From: Lindgomyces ingoldianus
Lineage: Eukaryota > Ascomycota > Dothideomycetes > Pleosporales > Lindgomycetaceae
DNA length: 64,000 nucleotides
Assembly (NCBI RefSeq): GCF_010093535.1
Contig: NW_022985163.1
Coordinates: 1,519,766-1,583,765, forward strand
Direction: 5' to 3'
Made by a program: the position numbers and the translations under genes. Under the pieces are notes generated by a model, which did no database searches, had not been told where the DNA came from, and worked only from the letters and a program-made list of their open reading frames with translations. Numbering within the stretch: position 1 is the first letter of the stretch; each line of letters begins with the position of its first letter. Shown here in pieces: positions 11,109 to 25,299 of the stretch.

Positions 11109-14100
11109 TAGTCTATTTCTTCAATAGTACCCAATTCCTTCTTCTGCAGGAAGCGAACTAAGCGATGCACTTAGGAAGTGTTACTGCGTAGCAAATTATT
11201 AAAGCAGCAAACAAGGTACTTAAGGCGTCTTCCACGCTTTTAATTACTATTAGTGATTTTATGTTCTAGGCTCTTAATAATATCTATAATCTTATTATAT
11301 TTATGTTGTACTTAGGCTTAAAATTCTTCTAGCCTCTAATTTTATTTATAGTAAGGCGTTAGAGAATCTATTTGTGTTTAGAGTTTAATTTAAAAGAATC
11401 TCTCTTTAAAGCTGTAGAGCCTGCCCTTTAGCTTTTAATTCTCTACCTTTAATAAATTAACCTGCGCAAAAAGAGCTTTAAGCTGTTTATTTATAGTCTA
11501 GGTTAGTTAGAATAGCTTTTGTTTAAGGACAGCAGAATATAGCTTTAACATAGTTAGGTTTGTTTAGGAAGCAATAAGCTAGCTTAGTATATATATAAAG
11601 GCAGGCAGATATTTATAAATAACATTATATATTCTAAAAATGCTCTTAGAAAGTAAGCTAAACAACCTCTACCTTAGCAGCAGAACAGACATTAGTAATA
11701 AATACTAAATCCTTATTTCTAGTTTTTAAAACTATGTTAGAGATTTAGTTTAAGAGGGCTTTAAATGCTGCTAGCTTCTCTTTTTATACCCTTAGTGCTT
11801 TTTAAAGCCTAATTGCCTATAGCAGCTTAACAACAATAGACTTAATCTCTATATGCAGGTTTAAGTAAGAAAGAACGCCTTTTACTAATCTAAAAAATAA
11901 ATCTATAGTACAACAGCTATTTAGTTTAAACAAACCCTAGAACTTTTACTTTGTGCGCACCTTAAACCTAACTTTATAGATACTATACACAGGCAAGGGC
12001 CTATCTTGTGTTCTACAGCTGTTGGGTCCTATGTAAGTGTTCTCTACTATTTCTCTAATAGAGGCGACTTTATCTACAAAAAAACAAAGAAGGTGCTAGT
12101 AATTACAACTAAAACACTAACCTCCTATCTTTTTAAGAAGCACAGAAATGTCAGGTTCCTAGATTTCTGCTAAGCGCTGTAAAGCCTCTCTAACTTTTAT
12201 CTCTAAGATGTATAGCAGCTAGAGCTTTACCTGCGTAAGTTTAGTAATAAGTCTACTTGCTTTAAAACTAACTAGGGGGCAGGCTGCGTTGTTGCATTAC
12301 ATTAGTGTAAGTAGATATAAGAGTTTCTCTAGAAGCTGCTATTAAAGTTTTAGCCTCTTAACTTCTATTATTTCTAGAATTATGTTAATATTAAAGAAAA
12401 AATTATGTTAGTTGCTTACTCTTACTAAGTTAAAGTTTTCCTACATGTGCTCTGCTTTTACAAGTAAGTAAGTAAGTAAAAGAAGACATCTCTTTATACA
12501 CTAGAAGCCTACTTAGTTGTTAGTAGGCTTAATTAAACTAGCAGACTATGGCTATTGCAAGCAGGTTAACAATATTCTTTAGAGTTCCTAGGTTAAAAGT
12601 AAATCCCTTAAATATAATCTTAACAAGCTAGTTAGTCTAATTAGAGCACTTAAACTTATATTAGCAGGCTACAGCTAGATAAAAGAGTTCTAGGGGAGTT
12701 TTTAGTTACTAGAGTAAAGGGTCTTTTCTGTAAAGGACCCTGCAAATAAAGTAAAGTAAAAGAGCATAAAACTTAGATACTTTAATAATTAGGGTTAAAA
12801 AAGATTTAGGTCTTTCTAATAGCGTCTTAAAAACAGTAGATGCATTAGCTATAGTCTTAGATAAAATAAGCAAGTAAGAGCTGTAGTTAGTAGCTAGAAC
12901 TGCATTGCCTTTTAGGTTAAAACAGACAATTTCCTAGTTTATGACAGCAGCGTGGACAATAGAATTTGCAGTCCTATGTGTGCGCTTTATAGGTTACAAG
13001 GCAGCTATAATAAACTTATAAATAGATAGTAAGAGATCTTAACTTAAGATTACTGCTTTTATTTATAGTATTATAGAAGCTAATATGAATATGTCTTATT
13101 GTCCCTAGCGCTTGCTGTGATTAAGTTACAAATGTACGTACTCTATGCAGTAGTTCTTAAACACATTGTTTAATTAGAACTGTAGATATGCTCTGTCTTA
13201 ATCTTATTTACCCTATTTTTAGCTACAAAGTTCTTTCTAGTAACTGTAAAGATTAATTTGCGTTAATTAAAGGATACAAAGATAGACATTCTAATGTACA
13301 AATTTTTTAATAGTAATTTTGCTAAGCTTTAGATCTTAAAACAAGCATCTTTTTAACTAAGGGAGTGAAATATTTTTAAGTAATACATTAAAATAGCCTT
13401 AGTTGTTGTACTACTTAATCTTAATCTGCTTGTTCTAACTAATTCTAAGGCGTAGGTCTTTTAACGCTGTCGCATTTAATATAAACCTTATAATGCAGCG
13501 TAGATTGTGCGGCGTTTCGCAATTCTCTATCTAGAAGCAGAGTTGGAGCTAGTAGAGGTTTTAGAGCAACTAAGGCAAGCAAGCTAACTAGTGCTAATCT
13601 TTAAATAGTTAAATAATAATTTCTTGTAGTTAAGTATTACTTGCATTAGCTACTGCTATTATAGTTACAAAAACATCTTGTAAGTCCTAATAAAAGAGAT
13701 TAAGGCTCTAGTAGTTTTACCTTTTAGATAAAGCGCTATACCCTAGTAAATTAGGATTTCTCTTATTAAAGAAATATATCTTAATCCTTCTAAGATTTTT
13801 TAGGGCTGTAAATGCTAGGGCAAGCCTTGCAGTAACTTACCTACTCTATTAAACAAATTCTTAATTAGTTTAAAGTTGTAAAAGATTATTAAATTAAGGT
13901 TACAGCCTCTTAGTAAAGATGCTAAAATAGATCTTATATTAATTAAAAACTTTAGCTCTAATCCTTAATGTATAGATACTATCTTGCAAACGTTCCTAAC
14001 ACACTCTAAGAAGAACGTTTAGGTAGTCTTAGTTCTAGAATATTTGCTAATCTTAGTTAAAGTGTTGTAGGAAAGCACACTAAGACATTGTTTTAGCAGC

Positions 14101-17100
14101 ATAACAGGCTAATTAAAGGTTTGTAATTAATAGAAGGGACAGGTATAATATAATATATTAAAAAACTTTAACTAGGAGACAGAGAAAGTTTATTATAGTG
14201 TTATAATATGTGTTAAAGTGCACTGCGCAGCTGTTTAGAGGAGTTTGTCTATTTATATAATTATCTCTACTTAACATTTAGAGCAAAATTTAATCTATAA
14301 ATAACTTAAATTTTAATGCAAGCGCTTTAAACCTTGTCCTAATAGCCTAATGTAACATGTGAAGGTCCTTGCTAAGTACACTAGTTAAGTTAGCGCAGTT
14401 GCTGCAGCAGGCTTAACTATACCTGTACTTTGGAAGTAGTTTATTATTATCTAGCAGCAGAAAATAAGGACGCTTCTTGCTATGCAACATTATGTTATAA
14501 TAAGTAGGAGGCATTAATTCTGTGTTAGAGAGTAATGCAACTATGTTGCGTAAATCTCTAAAGGTCTTCTAAAGACTGTTTTAAATTACTACGTAAGAGG
14601 ACATAAAGATTATAAAGAACATTAGTATACTAAATATGTACATTTATAGAACTTAAGTACTTAATCTTATCTATTTTTAGAAAAGAACAAAATAGGAACA
14701 TAGGATCTACTATAGGAACATGCGTTCTACACAGAGGCTAATTGCTTATTAAGGACAAAGCAGTTCTTTGCGCATGAATAAAACCCTAAGTCTTAAAAAG
14801 AGAGAGTTAAATTATTACTTTTATACATAAATTTTGCAATAAGATCTTAAGTCTCTATACTTGCTGCAACTAGGCCTAAGTTAGCACATGTATAGTTTAA
14901 GATAAGAAATCTTACCTGCAATAAGTTTCTTTTTAGGCTAGTTAGATAAATAGGCAACTAAAAGTAAATAAATAGTGTGATTACCTTTATAAAATATTGC
15001 CTACTAGTTTTACCTGTATATTCTTTTAGGTTTGTAAGGCGCTTTGCAATTAACTTGCACTACTTGTAATGTAAGGTGTTAAACTCTGCATAAGCTTTTA
15101 TTCTTAGAACACTTGCCTTTATCCTTAGAACGCCTGCATTTATCCTTAGAACATTTATAAAAATTGCTATCTAGATCTAGAAGGTTGTTAAGGAGAGGCT
15201 AGATAGTAATTACATAATCTTAGTTATGTTAGTTTCTATCTAGCCTAAAAAGTTTAGGGACCTTACCTCTGCTGCTATATCTCTAGATTAATACTACTTT
15301 AGTGGCAATACAGCTGTTTAACTAACTATTATAAATAATCTGCTTTACATGCAGGATTAGTGCAGCAATTCTAATGTTGTTAGCAAAAAGCACTACTGTT
15401 CCATAATCTCCTAGTGCTGACAGACTGCTGTAGGGACCATCTAGAAGGACAGGAAATAGACGCCCGCCTTAAGTATAGGTGAATTCTAGCAGCTTAGACA
15501 TAAATCTGTGCCTTTTTTTAATTAATAAATTAATAAAGACTTGTTTTTTGTTTACTTGCTACTAGGTAACTATAAAGGGATAGGTTTATATTAGTAACTA
15601 GAATCCTAGCTTAGGGAGACATAACTGTATGTGCTGCCCTGCAAAAATCCTCTATAGGCAGGGTAATAGTATTTAAATTTTAATAAGACTAGAATTACTT
15701 AAGGACTAGCAATGTTCTAGATTTTAAAGAATATTATTACCTTGTGTTTTAGTTAAATTACAAGACTTGTCTGTAATAACCTAGCTAAGGCAATACTAGT
15801 ATTGCAATTAAACTAAGGGGTTAGAATTATAATTATAATGTGGTGCTTTTAGGCTAAAACTTAGCTAGAACCTTTAAGGTAATCTAAGAGTTAATAGTAT
15901 AGGACTTTAATAAAGGGTCCTTACTAATTAAAAGAGGCTAGAGGAAGCAAATAGACTAACACTTTTAAAGAGTGCTACTCTACTGCTCTTACTAGTAGCA
16001 TGCTAATAGAGGGCAAAGGCTGCTATAAGAGCAAAATAAATGTGAACACAGAGGAATAGCTTATATAATGTTCTCCTTATAAGCAAAACTGTTACTAGAA
16101 TAGTAATAGCAATTAAGGCCTACTTTTTATTAGTAAATTTATTTGTTTTAATCTTAAAGCTGTATACTATAAGGCTATAGAACATCCTTAAGTTCCTAAA
16201 GGAGAGGGGACTAGATGTAACTAAGGCTGTTGCAAGATAGAATATTTCTTCTAGTACTAAAATAAGTGCAACTAAACTGTAGAATTATGTAATGCTTTAA
16301 AAAGAGAGGCTTGCAATATTGCTTACAAGATTTAGAGTGCTTATAAAAAAAAGTAGTATAAAGTTAATAACTAAAAGTTTTGCAGCTTACAAGCTTGCTT
16401 CTTTAAGGCTCTATATCCCTACTACATTAGATGTAATTGTGCTGCTCTAGTAGAGTACTTAAAGGAAAACTTTATAGTATAGTAAAGGAAGAATAAGATG
16501 TAACTAAGGATATATAAAGTTTTAAAACACCTAATATTAAAGTGTTAATGTGTAAAAAAATTCTCTAGCTATAGAAAGAAATTAAATAGTAAAAAGAATA
16601 ACAAGGATGCTACTAGCAGTAATTAAATAAAACTAAGTAACCTCTATAGTTTGTAGAATAAAAAAGCTCTAAAAGGTGGAATATAAACAGCTTTAACATT
16701 CTATATATAGAACACCTTAAATAGGGATATAGAAGTTACTTAGTAATATAAAGGCATATGCTATAATTAATGCAAATCTTTTAACTTCTATAACAACAGA
16801 GCTTTTAGGCATTCAGCTTTAAGATGCAAATTATAAACTAAAGAGAAGGGAAAAAGATTATATGTAAGCTTTATTTTAAAAGAGATGCTCTACATTATTT
16901 TAAAAAGCAGATTAAATACATAGAAACTGTAAAGCAAAGGTTTATCTTCTAGTCTAGTATTGCAATAAGTTTTATCTTTACAGCTCCTTAGAAAGTAACA
17001 AGTGGCCTCCGCAGAAAGAAGCACTTGTAAGTTTAGCAAAAGTTTAAAGCAGACTTATTAACAGTTAAGAAGGAGAATAAGATAATACTAGTAGACCCAG

Positions 17101-18165
17101 CAATTAGTCACAAGAGACGGCAGTGGAAGATTCCTGCCGCAAGGGTATGGCATTCAGAAAGTGAGGGAAGTGAATGTGAAGACCAGGGCATTCTATCTCT
17201 ACCTGTCTTAAACTATTCTTTAATATTTAAGTAGCTAAAAACAGAAATAATTTACATATTTGTACCTGTCTTCTAAGAAGAGTTAGGCATTCTGTGATAA
17301 GCATATGCTGTATTGCGCGCAATAGTAATAACTTTTTAAAGCTTAGAGTTTTGCTAGCAAGAGCTTTAACAGCGCTATTATAATTAAAATCTATTTTATA
17401 TTTATAATTATTAGGTTTACAGGGCAATTAGTGGGGGGCTGTAAGCATTGTAATGTAGCTAGGGTTTTATAACTACCTATTACTAAGAAACTATCTTAGC
17501 ATAGTACTAGCGCTAACTAAAAACAGTAGAGACAAACATTTATGTAAACTTGTCCTAAAAAGAGCATAGTTAGTAGGATACAGCGCCTAACTAAAAACAG
17601 TAGATTGTAAACATACTTAAAAGACTATAAAAATTTAAAATTGCTTATAGATTCTACTAAAGATGCTACTATTAAACTGTCTAAACAAGTTTTAGATTAC
17701 GCATATCTTATCTCTCTTAAAAGAAGCATTAATTATTTTAACCTTTGTTTTTAACCCTACTAGCACTAGTCCTTGCAATAGCGCATGTACATCTTTTACT
17801 AGTATTATCTAAAGTCTTTTACTTACTAATGTATAATAATAAATATTGTCTTAAGCTATTATTACTACTAGTAGCTTTTCTTTTTAAGCTTAGTAGTGCT
17901 TAGAGAAAAGAAATATGCTCTAGTCCTTATAGCAGTACAGAATAAGCAGAAAGTGCTAGAGAATTGTCCCTAACTAAGAAGGGATTAAAATAGCAGGGAT
18001 TTTAAAAGGACTATAATTATTCTGTAAAGCCTAGAAGTTTTGCAGTAATTGTAAGTAACTGCTCTACCCTTCTGCAGATTTAGAGTTGCTTTGCTAGTTT
18101 CTAGTAACATTAGCAGCTACTTGCTGCCTAGGTGTATTCTAAACATCTAACATAGTGTTAGCCTT
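11109..18165. other. AT-rich RIP-degraded DNA with unassigned relics
   Basis: Heavily TA-rich. Apart from the relic at 13690-14570 described separately, the minus strand near 11850-12065 reads for about 70 codons with few stops (for example a YIGPNSCRTQDRPLPVYS-like stretch), but I cannot assign it. An AAGT tetranucleotide run lies at about 12460-12478. No terminal repeats were found. Confidence 0.5.
13690..14570 (+). pseudogene. Unassigned RIP-degraded gene relic
   Basis: One plus-strand frame can be followed for roughly 290 codons without a frameshift. It has about 20 stops, nearly all TAA/TAG/TGA of the kind produced from CAA, CAG or CGA by C-to-T change (or from TGG by G-to-A). The residual translation has spaced Cys/His residues (CKRFKPCPNS, then FCVRE and CNYVAQ) that could be a degraded zinc-binding region. 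I do not recognise the family. Retention of one frame over this length argues for a former protein-coding gene rather than random AT-rich DNA. Confidence 0.4.
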
Positions 18166-18645
18166 ATGCGTAAGGGGGATGTTCCCCTAGTTGCAGTTGT
18201 CTTAATTATCTTCCTAATTACCTCTCTAATTGCTTCCCTAGTCCTAAGTGTCCCCCTAGTTGTCCCCCTAGTTATTGTTCTTCTAGTTGTTTCTCTAGCT
18301 GTCCCTGCCTCCCTAGTTTTCCTTCTGGTCCCCCTAGTTGTCTTGGCTGTCTCCCTGATTGTCCCCCTAGTTGCCTCCCTAGGTGTCCCCCTAGTTGCCT
18401 CCCTGGGTGTCCCCCTAGTTGCCTCCCTGGGTGTCCCCCTGGTTGCCTCCCTGGGTGTCCCCCTGGTTGCCTCCCTGGGTGTCCCCCTAGTTGCCTCCCT
18501 GGGTGTCCCCCTAGTTGCCTCCCTAGGTGTCCCCCTGGTTGCCCTCCTAATTGCCTCCCTGATTGTCTCCCTAGTTGTCCCTCTAGTTGCCTCCCTAGTT
18601 GCCTCCCTAGCTGTTTCCCTAGTTGCCTTCACTCTAGTTATTATC
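18166..18645. repeat. 24-bp minisatellite, C-rich on plus and G-rich on minus
   Basis: Seven nearly identical 24-bp units (18370-18537), each of the form GTTGCCTCCCT followed by GGGTGTCCCCCT with A/G variation, sit inside a broader array of 12-bp relatives. Both strands are open across it: Val/Leu-rich on plus, and TPREATRG repeats on minus. With the unit a multiple of three, stops are avoided automatically, so coding is not implied. On the minus strand each unit has a run of five G and a run of three G. Confidence 0.8.
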
Positions 18646-21600
18646 TAGTAGAAGGAAATTTCTAAAAAAGTTTGTGTTATATAGGTAGAGGTACCTAAAA
18701 AAAGAGGAAAATATGTCTTAGTGCACTAAGAAAGAGCTAATGTACAGGTGTAGTGCACTATCTTAAAGTCTATACATATAAGGTAGGAATAGATAGTTCC
18801 TGTTAACCTTATAGAATTTAGTAAATGTTCTCCCACACAGCTAGCTTTTAGGCAGCAGAAATAGGTTTTATAACAACACTAAGGGAGTAAAGTGTTGCTT
18901 ACAAGAACAAATTAGCTTAAAAGCCTTTAAAATGTTATTTACTATGCTATTTTAATCTAGCACTTTAAACTTGTTAGAGGGGAATTTGTCTTCTAGAAAC
19001 CCTAGGACTAGCAGGACATATAGCTGCTTGTTTTAAAGTCTGTTCATAGTGCATAAGCTAAACCTAGTACAAGCAGCAAGCCCTATAAACTTAGCCTATA
19101 CATCTTCCTATCTACTATAGTGTTTACAAGGAGCTTTATAATTGTCTAACTTTAGCTCTAAAAAATGTCTTATAGTGTAAAGCTAAACCTATTAATAAGC
19201 AATTTAAAATAAACAGGCAGGCTTAGTCTTACTTCTGTTAAAGACTTCTTTAGGGTTCTTAATATCTACTATTAAGCTTTATAAGAAACAATCCTACATA
19301 GCCTTTTAAATAAACTTGCTAAATGTAATAGGTGCTAAAGCTTTTATAGCTGTAGCACATAGTTTAAAGTATTTAGTGTCCTCTAAGAATATGTATATAG
19401 AAGGGATGCGCCCTTTAATAGCAAGAATTTGTTAGATAATAATGTCCTGCGCAGATTAAAAGACATTTTAAAAAACTTGTTTCTCTAAAAATAGTCTAGT
19501 TACTTTAGATCTGTTATGCAATAAATTTAATAGAGCAAGAAGTTGCAAAGTTTAGACTGTGCCTAAATCTAGGTACTAAGGCTTATATCCTTTAAGCACA
19601 TTTTACTAGGTAGTGTGGATATGTTCTAGGTAACATATTAACTGCTACTTATATTAGCTTTAATAGTAATAGTAGTAAATACATACTTTATTACATTTTA
19701 TTATTAACACCTGTTTTAACAACTCTGCCTAAAAATTAGCCTAAAGTCTAATAAATAGCACTAGATTGTTAAAAGCCTTTTATAAATTTCTACACTTTAA
19801 AGTTTTAACATTTACATGTTTGTTACTAAAGCAGATTATCTAGACATTAACTTAGTCTACGTCCTCTTACTTTTTATAATATTAGACATTCTAATAGATA
19901 TCTTTATTGCAAAATTGCTAAGAGTAGTAATATTGTAACTGTATAGCATTTTAAGCTTTAAGGGGAAGGCCTAGAGTTATTAGTAATGTCTTAGGAGCAG
20001 ATGCATTTCTTACTTTTTAAATAAAAGTCTACTACCTACTACTAATTAAAAGAGGGTAGAAACACTTTTACTACTTTAATGCAATGTCTTTCTTAAAGAC
20101 ATTTAAAGGTATTCTCTTCTAGGTCTAGTATCCTACTAGAAGTAGTTGTATAGTAAACAAAGTTATCTATAGACACTTCTAAAGTGCGTAAAATGCTATT
20201 AATAATAAAGTCCCCTACTAGGGCTAGGACTTAATTATTAAGACACTTACACCCTTATACCTTAAAGACTTTAATAAGATATAGCGCATGTTCTTTATTA
20301 AAGGTTTAGGTTATTTGTGTGTCTAGACTATAAAAGTACAGACAAGAGAGTAGCTCTCTAGCAGACCTGTAGTAGTGCCTGTTATAATTATAAAACTTAA
20401 TTAGCACTTAAGTGTTGCTATTAGCAGAGGACATGTAGGACACACAACATAGGCATTAAGATAATTTAGACATGTTTTTAAAGAGGCTAGTTATTATTTT
20501 TAGGCAGGTTACATAATGCTATAAAATAAGATAAGTTTAGAGCAGTCTACTGCGCTTTAATTCTCGCCCCTATGCCACATTGCAACCACATAGCTTAGCT
20601 ATAGCTAACAGGCACTAGCTTAAGCTTTGTAATAACTAATATAGACAGATTCTAGCAACTTGTCTAAAACTTACCTAAACTATATACTTAGCAGCCTATT
20701 CTTGTCTTCTTCTAAGGGAAAAAAAAGAGCTTAAAGATAGCGCTTTACAGTACTTATTTTTAAACAACAATACTAAAAAAAACTGCACAACGTGCATAGC
20801 AAGCCTTAGGGTTAACTATACATTCTTTAATTCTAAGAATTTTATTTTATTTGCAGACAGTAATCTTAGATTATAAATACATCCAGTGCATAACCTCTTA
20901 ACTTACTATGTAACTACAAACTATTTAATTACCTAGGCTTGTCTAAACTTTTAAACAGTAATTAATATAATACTTACTTAAATTATTCTTCTAATATCTA
21001 GCACCTTTGTAATTTTTGTAGACAATTTTAATAACACTAAGCAGATCCTTAGTTAGCTTATAAGGTAGGCAACACTTAATATCTTTAGCACTCTTCCTAC
21101 ATGCACTTATCTCTAATTAATTATTGTTTATATAGCATTAAAAAATAAATTAACTTAGTATAATTTAAAATTAGTAACATTGCATACTTATATGTAGGGC
21201 ATGTTCTTTTATATAACTATATTCTTTTTTAATAATTAACTCTCTCCTTCTACTAACTTTTACAGCCTTTAAAAACTTTTAAAAAAAGATACTAAGCTTA
21301 CGTGTAATATAAAGGATAAGTCTTACTAGCTTTTTTTAGCTTTACATTTTTACAGTCTTTACAAGGCATCTTTAGGACACATTATAAGAATAATTGCGGA
21401 AGCATTTGATCTAGTTGCTGTTTGTTGAGAATACACTTTGCATAATGGAGATCTACAGCACTACATTTTTAAGTTTCTTTAGGCTGGGGTGAAGTATGCT
21501 ACAGCTTATAATAATGTTACTACATAAATTGCCTTTAGCTTATTAATAGACGCTTATCCTACTAGCTACTATTATAAGTTAAGCACTTCTTTTATTATAT

Positions 21601-24075
21601 AGACTAACTAAGATATAGCTTTTTCTCTAAAGATAATGTTTAATAAGTTATATAAAGGGTCCTGTTTAGCAGCATTTCTACTATTCTATAGACTAGGTAA
21701 GCTTGCTTAGCAATAATGTAACTAAGTTAAACAGAAATTCTGCTAGCACTTCTGCATGTTTAAGCACTAGCTTAGAGACTATAAAGGTGCATCTACTACT
21801 AAGTTACATGTAAGTATAAGTTATTTAACTAAGATACTCTAGAGCACTTTAAAGTTAAAAAATACATGTCTTTATTGCTTAGTATAGGCGCCTTAGCATA
21901 CCCTTAGCTGTAGACATGCATTATGTAATACATGTGTTAAAATATTTAGAAAGGGGGTTATTAGAGAAGAATATAAGTTCTTGCTAGCTAAATGTGTCCT
22001 TTGTTAAGTTAGGTGCCTTACTATGCTCCTAAAGCCTCCCACCTGTAGAGTCTGCATTCTTAGGATTAACAGTGGGGGTATGTAAGGGGTTGTGCTGTTA
22101 GAATTTCTAATCTTACTTTAGCAGACACTTAGATCTAAATGTACATTAATAGAATTCTTTAACTTTGCTATTAGGATAAGTGCTAGTAAGTAAGATCCTT
22201 CTTACCTTCTAGCTATAACTTATACTTAAAGGTAGTCTTATTATACTCTCTATGTTTCTATGCTAGTAGGACATTAAAAAATGTTATAAAACCTTTAATA
22301 AAATAGTAAAAAGTTTTTTTTTTAGGCGCTAAACTTAATCTGTGTCTATAAAGCGTTTACAAGGCCTTCTTAAAGGCTGCATTAAAGACAGCATGTACAA
22401 CTTAAAAAAACTTAAGTTCTGCTTGTAAAGCATATTTAGTCTTTATAGAATGTTTAGGACTCTAGAAACTAGACCTTCTTGACAGAAAGTAGCTGTTATT
22501 ACAACTCCTATGTAGACTAGTTACGCGCACATATTCTTAAACTATAATGCAGCTAGTAATAGCTATAGTAAGTCTACTGCGCTATTATAAGAAACATCTA
22601 ATAGTTAATCTAGGGTATAAGAGGACAAATAATGCTGCAATATAGAAGGCGTAAGTAAATTTATAAATCTAAGACAGTAGAGACTAATAATCTTTAGTGC
22701 AAGAGCAACAAGTGCGGCTCTAATATAAGGGCAATGCTATAAAAATTTTTTTTTTCTAATTATTAGTAGATTCTTTCTACCTATGTAATTTTAATCTAAT
22801 TATGTTAGAGATAGCGCCTTAACTTATAATTACCTTGTTAAAATTGCTCTCTGTAAGCAGAAACATATATATAGGATAGTAAAATAGCTTCTAATATTAT
22901 ATTGTCCCTTAGAACTAGTACTAAAGAGCTATTTTAGAAACAAGAAGATACAGGCATAAGATTATAGATAGCTAAAATTCTCTTGCAGCTCTACTATGTA
23001 ACTAACCTTGTTAGTACCTATATGTCTACCCTAGACAGAGAGAGAATATAGGAAAAAGTTGTAAGCTAGCAGACTAATAAGAAGGTGTATAATTTCTTCT
23101 AATTAAACATCTAGATTAATAAAACTCCTAACATAGATAACATTTCTAGTATAGATAAGCTAAAGAAAAGAGTTTAAATACAGCCTTTAAAAAAACTAAA
23201 GTGCTAAGAGATTATTTTAGCACTTTTTACATTATTATTTTACTATAAACTTAATTAAATGCTTATTTATAACAATAGTTATTATTAATGTGAAGGATCT
23301 ATTTGCTGTTGTAATACTGGACAGAATGTTATCTAAGCTCTAACCTGCCTATTTTTCTTCCTACTAGAGTTTACCTTTGCAACAGGGATGCTAGCTCTGT
23401 TAAATAAAGAGGACGTTTGTTTGTAGTGCTAAAGATATAGTAAAGCTATTATTTTCTATATTTAACACTTTAGTAAGAGTATTTTAATTTGTTTTTAGAC
23501 TAGCAAGCTTTAATACTGCAACCTAAGTAGCTTTTTAAACCCTCTAGTGTAGTTTATCTAGCAGCAGAAATTAGACGCAAAATTTAGGGTAGCAGATTAT
23601 TATGCGCTAGGAATGTTTTATTGTTATAAATGCAATAAGGAAAGACTCTAGGGCTGTAAAAGGCAGGTGCAACAACTATATCTACTAATAAAGAAAAGGT
23701 TGTAAGTTAGATAAAAATAGAACTGTATAGCAAAATATAAGTAACTAATCTTCTTAAAATGTTAAGACATAATAAATTCTAAGAGACGCACCTAGTTCCC
23801 CTTACTTTCTGTAAAACGCAAGTTGCTATTTAATAACTTAGAACACTGTAAACTTTAAAGGCTCTTTCTAGTAAACTCTAGAGGTTATTTTAGTTAAGTA
23901 ACTTCTAGGCTGCGACTACTAGCTATCTACAGTAAATCTCCCTAGGGTACTTATTAAAAGTTCCTTAAAGATAACTAAGCTAGGCTCTGTACTTTATTAT
24001 ATTGTGCCACCTTTCTGTTATTTATTATGTTTGTAATTAAAAAGCATCTCTAGATCCTAAGTGTTGCCTAACTTA
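18646..24075. other. AT-rich RIP-degraded DNA, no gene seen
   Basis: Over 5 kb of TA-rich sequence. Slightly less mutated patches appear near 20550-20600 and 22010-22110. I found no conserved domain, LTR pair or inverted repeat by eye, but a degraded element could easily be missed. Confidence 0.5.
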
Positions 24076-24375
24076 ATAATTTCTTTAAATGTATAAACCC
24101 TAACGTCCTAATATTAAAAGAGGTATACTTAGATTCTAAACTTTACTTTGTGTATAAGAGTTTTAGTGTTTCTCTAGGGGAGATTTAGGCTAGTCCTTCT
24201 TATAGCTTAGTAGATTTTAAGATTGCGGCTATTTGCAAAGAGGTCCTAAAGGGCCTGCAGTACGTCTATACTAGTTTAAACCTTTAGTATAGCTAGATTT
24301 CTATTAAGAATATTCTAATCTTCTAAGATAGTGTTATTAAGCTTAGTAAGACCTATGTTTTTTATTTATTTTTTA
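24076..24375 (+). pseudogene. RIP-degraded protein-kinase-like relic
   Basis: One frame reads NPNVLILKEVYLDSKLYFVYKS, then FSVSLGEI, an alpha-helical IAAICKEVLKGLQYVYTSLNL and SIKNILIF before a VIKLS motif. This is the order of a kinase hinge, helix E, catalytic loop and strand before the metal-binding loop. The few stops are TAG/TAA attributable to C-to-T or G-to-A change. The catalytic-loop His-Arg-Asp is not visible: the corresponding place reads like YS. The parent may have been a pseudokinase-type fungal protein, or RIP removed the motif. The gene probably extended on both sides, which I cannot follow. Confidence 0.45.
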
Positions 24376-25299
24376 GACTAAAATGTCTACAGCAAATATT
24401 AGCTAAAGCATGTTAGAAAAGTAATTAGATAAATAAAAAAATATCTATAATATTAGAAACCTCTTTACACAGCTTCTTACGCCTTTAGTAAGTATATACA
24501 ATTTAGCAGAGAATTTTATTAACTCTAAAAAATAGTTATAAAGAGTGTAAAACTTTTTTAAGTTAACATAGTCCTTTAAAGTCTTAGTAAAGCAGCTTCT
24601 TAAAAGTAACTTTTATTAGCTATTCTCTAGTTTAAGCTGCCTTATCCCTTATATTTAGATTACTAAAAGAACGCTTAAAGTAGATAGGGACTAGGAAATT
24701 CTTCTCCCTTAGAGCTTCTTGTTATTTCTGCACTAGAGATCTTTAGGCGTTTTCTAAACTAGCACTAGATAAATTTTACTCTAGCTTAGAACACTTAATA
24801 AAATGCTCTTAAAACTTATAAGCTGTTTTCCTATTAAAGGCTAAAAAAGCTGCTTAGTGCTAGTGTAAATAAAATGCTTTCTATTATACTTAATAATAAA
24901 AAAAACTTTTGCATTAATAAGAAGTCTTAATTTGTCTGCTTTTTTAAAGAGTGTGTTCCTCTGTTTTTAAACAAGTTCTTAATGTTGTCTTTTAGGTCCG
25001 TTAGATCTTTAACTTAACTTTATTATTTTTACTATTTAACTATTTAGGCTATTCTTTTTAACACTTAAGAATAAGTGCTAGATTTATTTTAATTATAGTA
25101 ATTTATAAATAGCAATGTAATCTAGGTTAGTGTAGCTCTAGGGTTAATTTAAGAAGACATTATTAGCAGATGTTATATTTAGAATATTGCTATAAATAGT
25201 AAACTTATTTTTTAAAGCCTTTGCTAGCGTAGGCTTTTTAAGAAATTTTAAGCAGCTTATAGACTTAAGGGATGTAATTAAGAAGATTAAGTTAGTAAG
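24376..25299. other. AT-rich RIP-degraded DNA, no gene seen
   Basis: TA-rich and closed in all frames. It may include lost 3' parts of the kinase-like relic just upstream. Confidence 0.5.

Noticed and set aside
18147..18648. 160-codon proteins on both strands of the 24-bp array
   Set aside because: The unit is a multiple of three and lacks stop words, so long frames are automatic on both strands.
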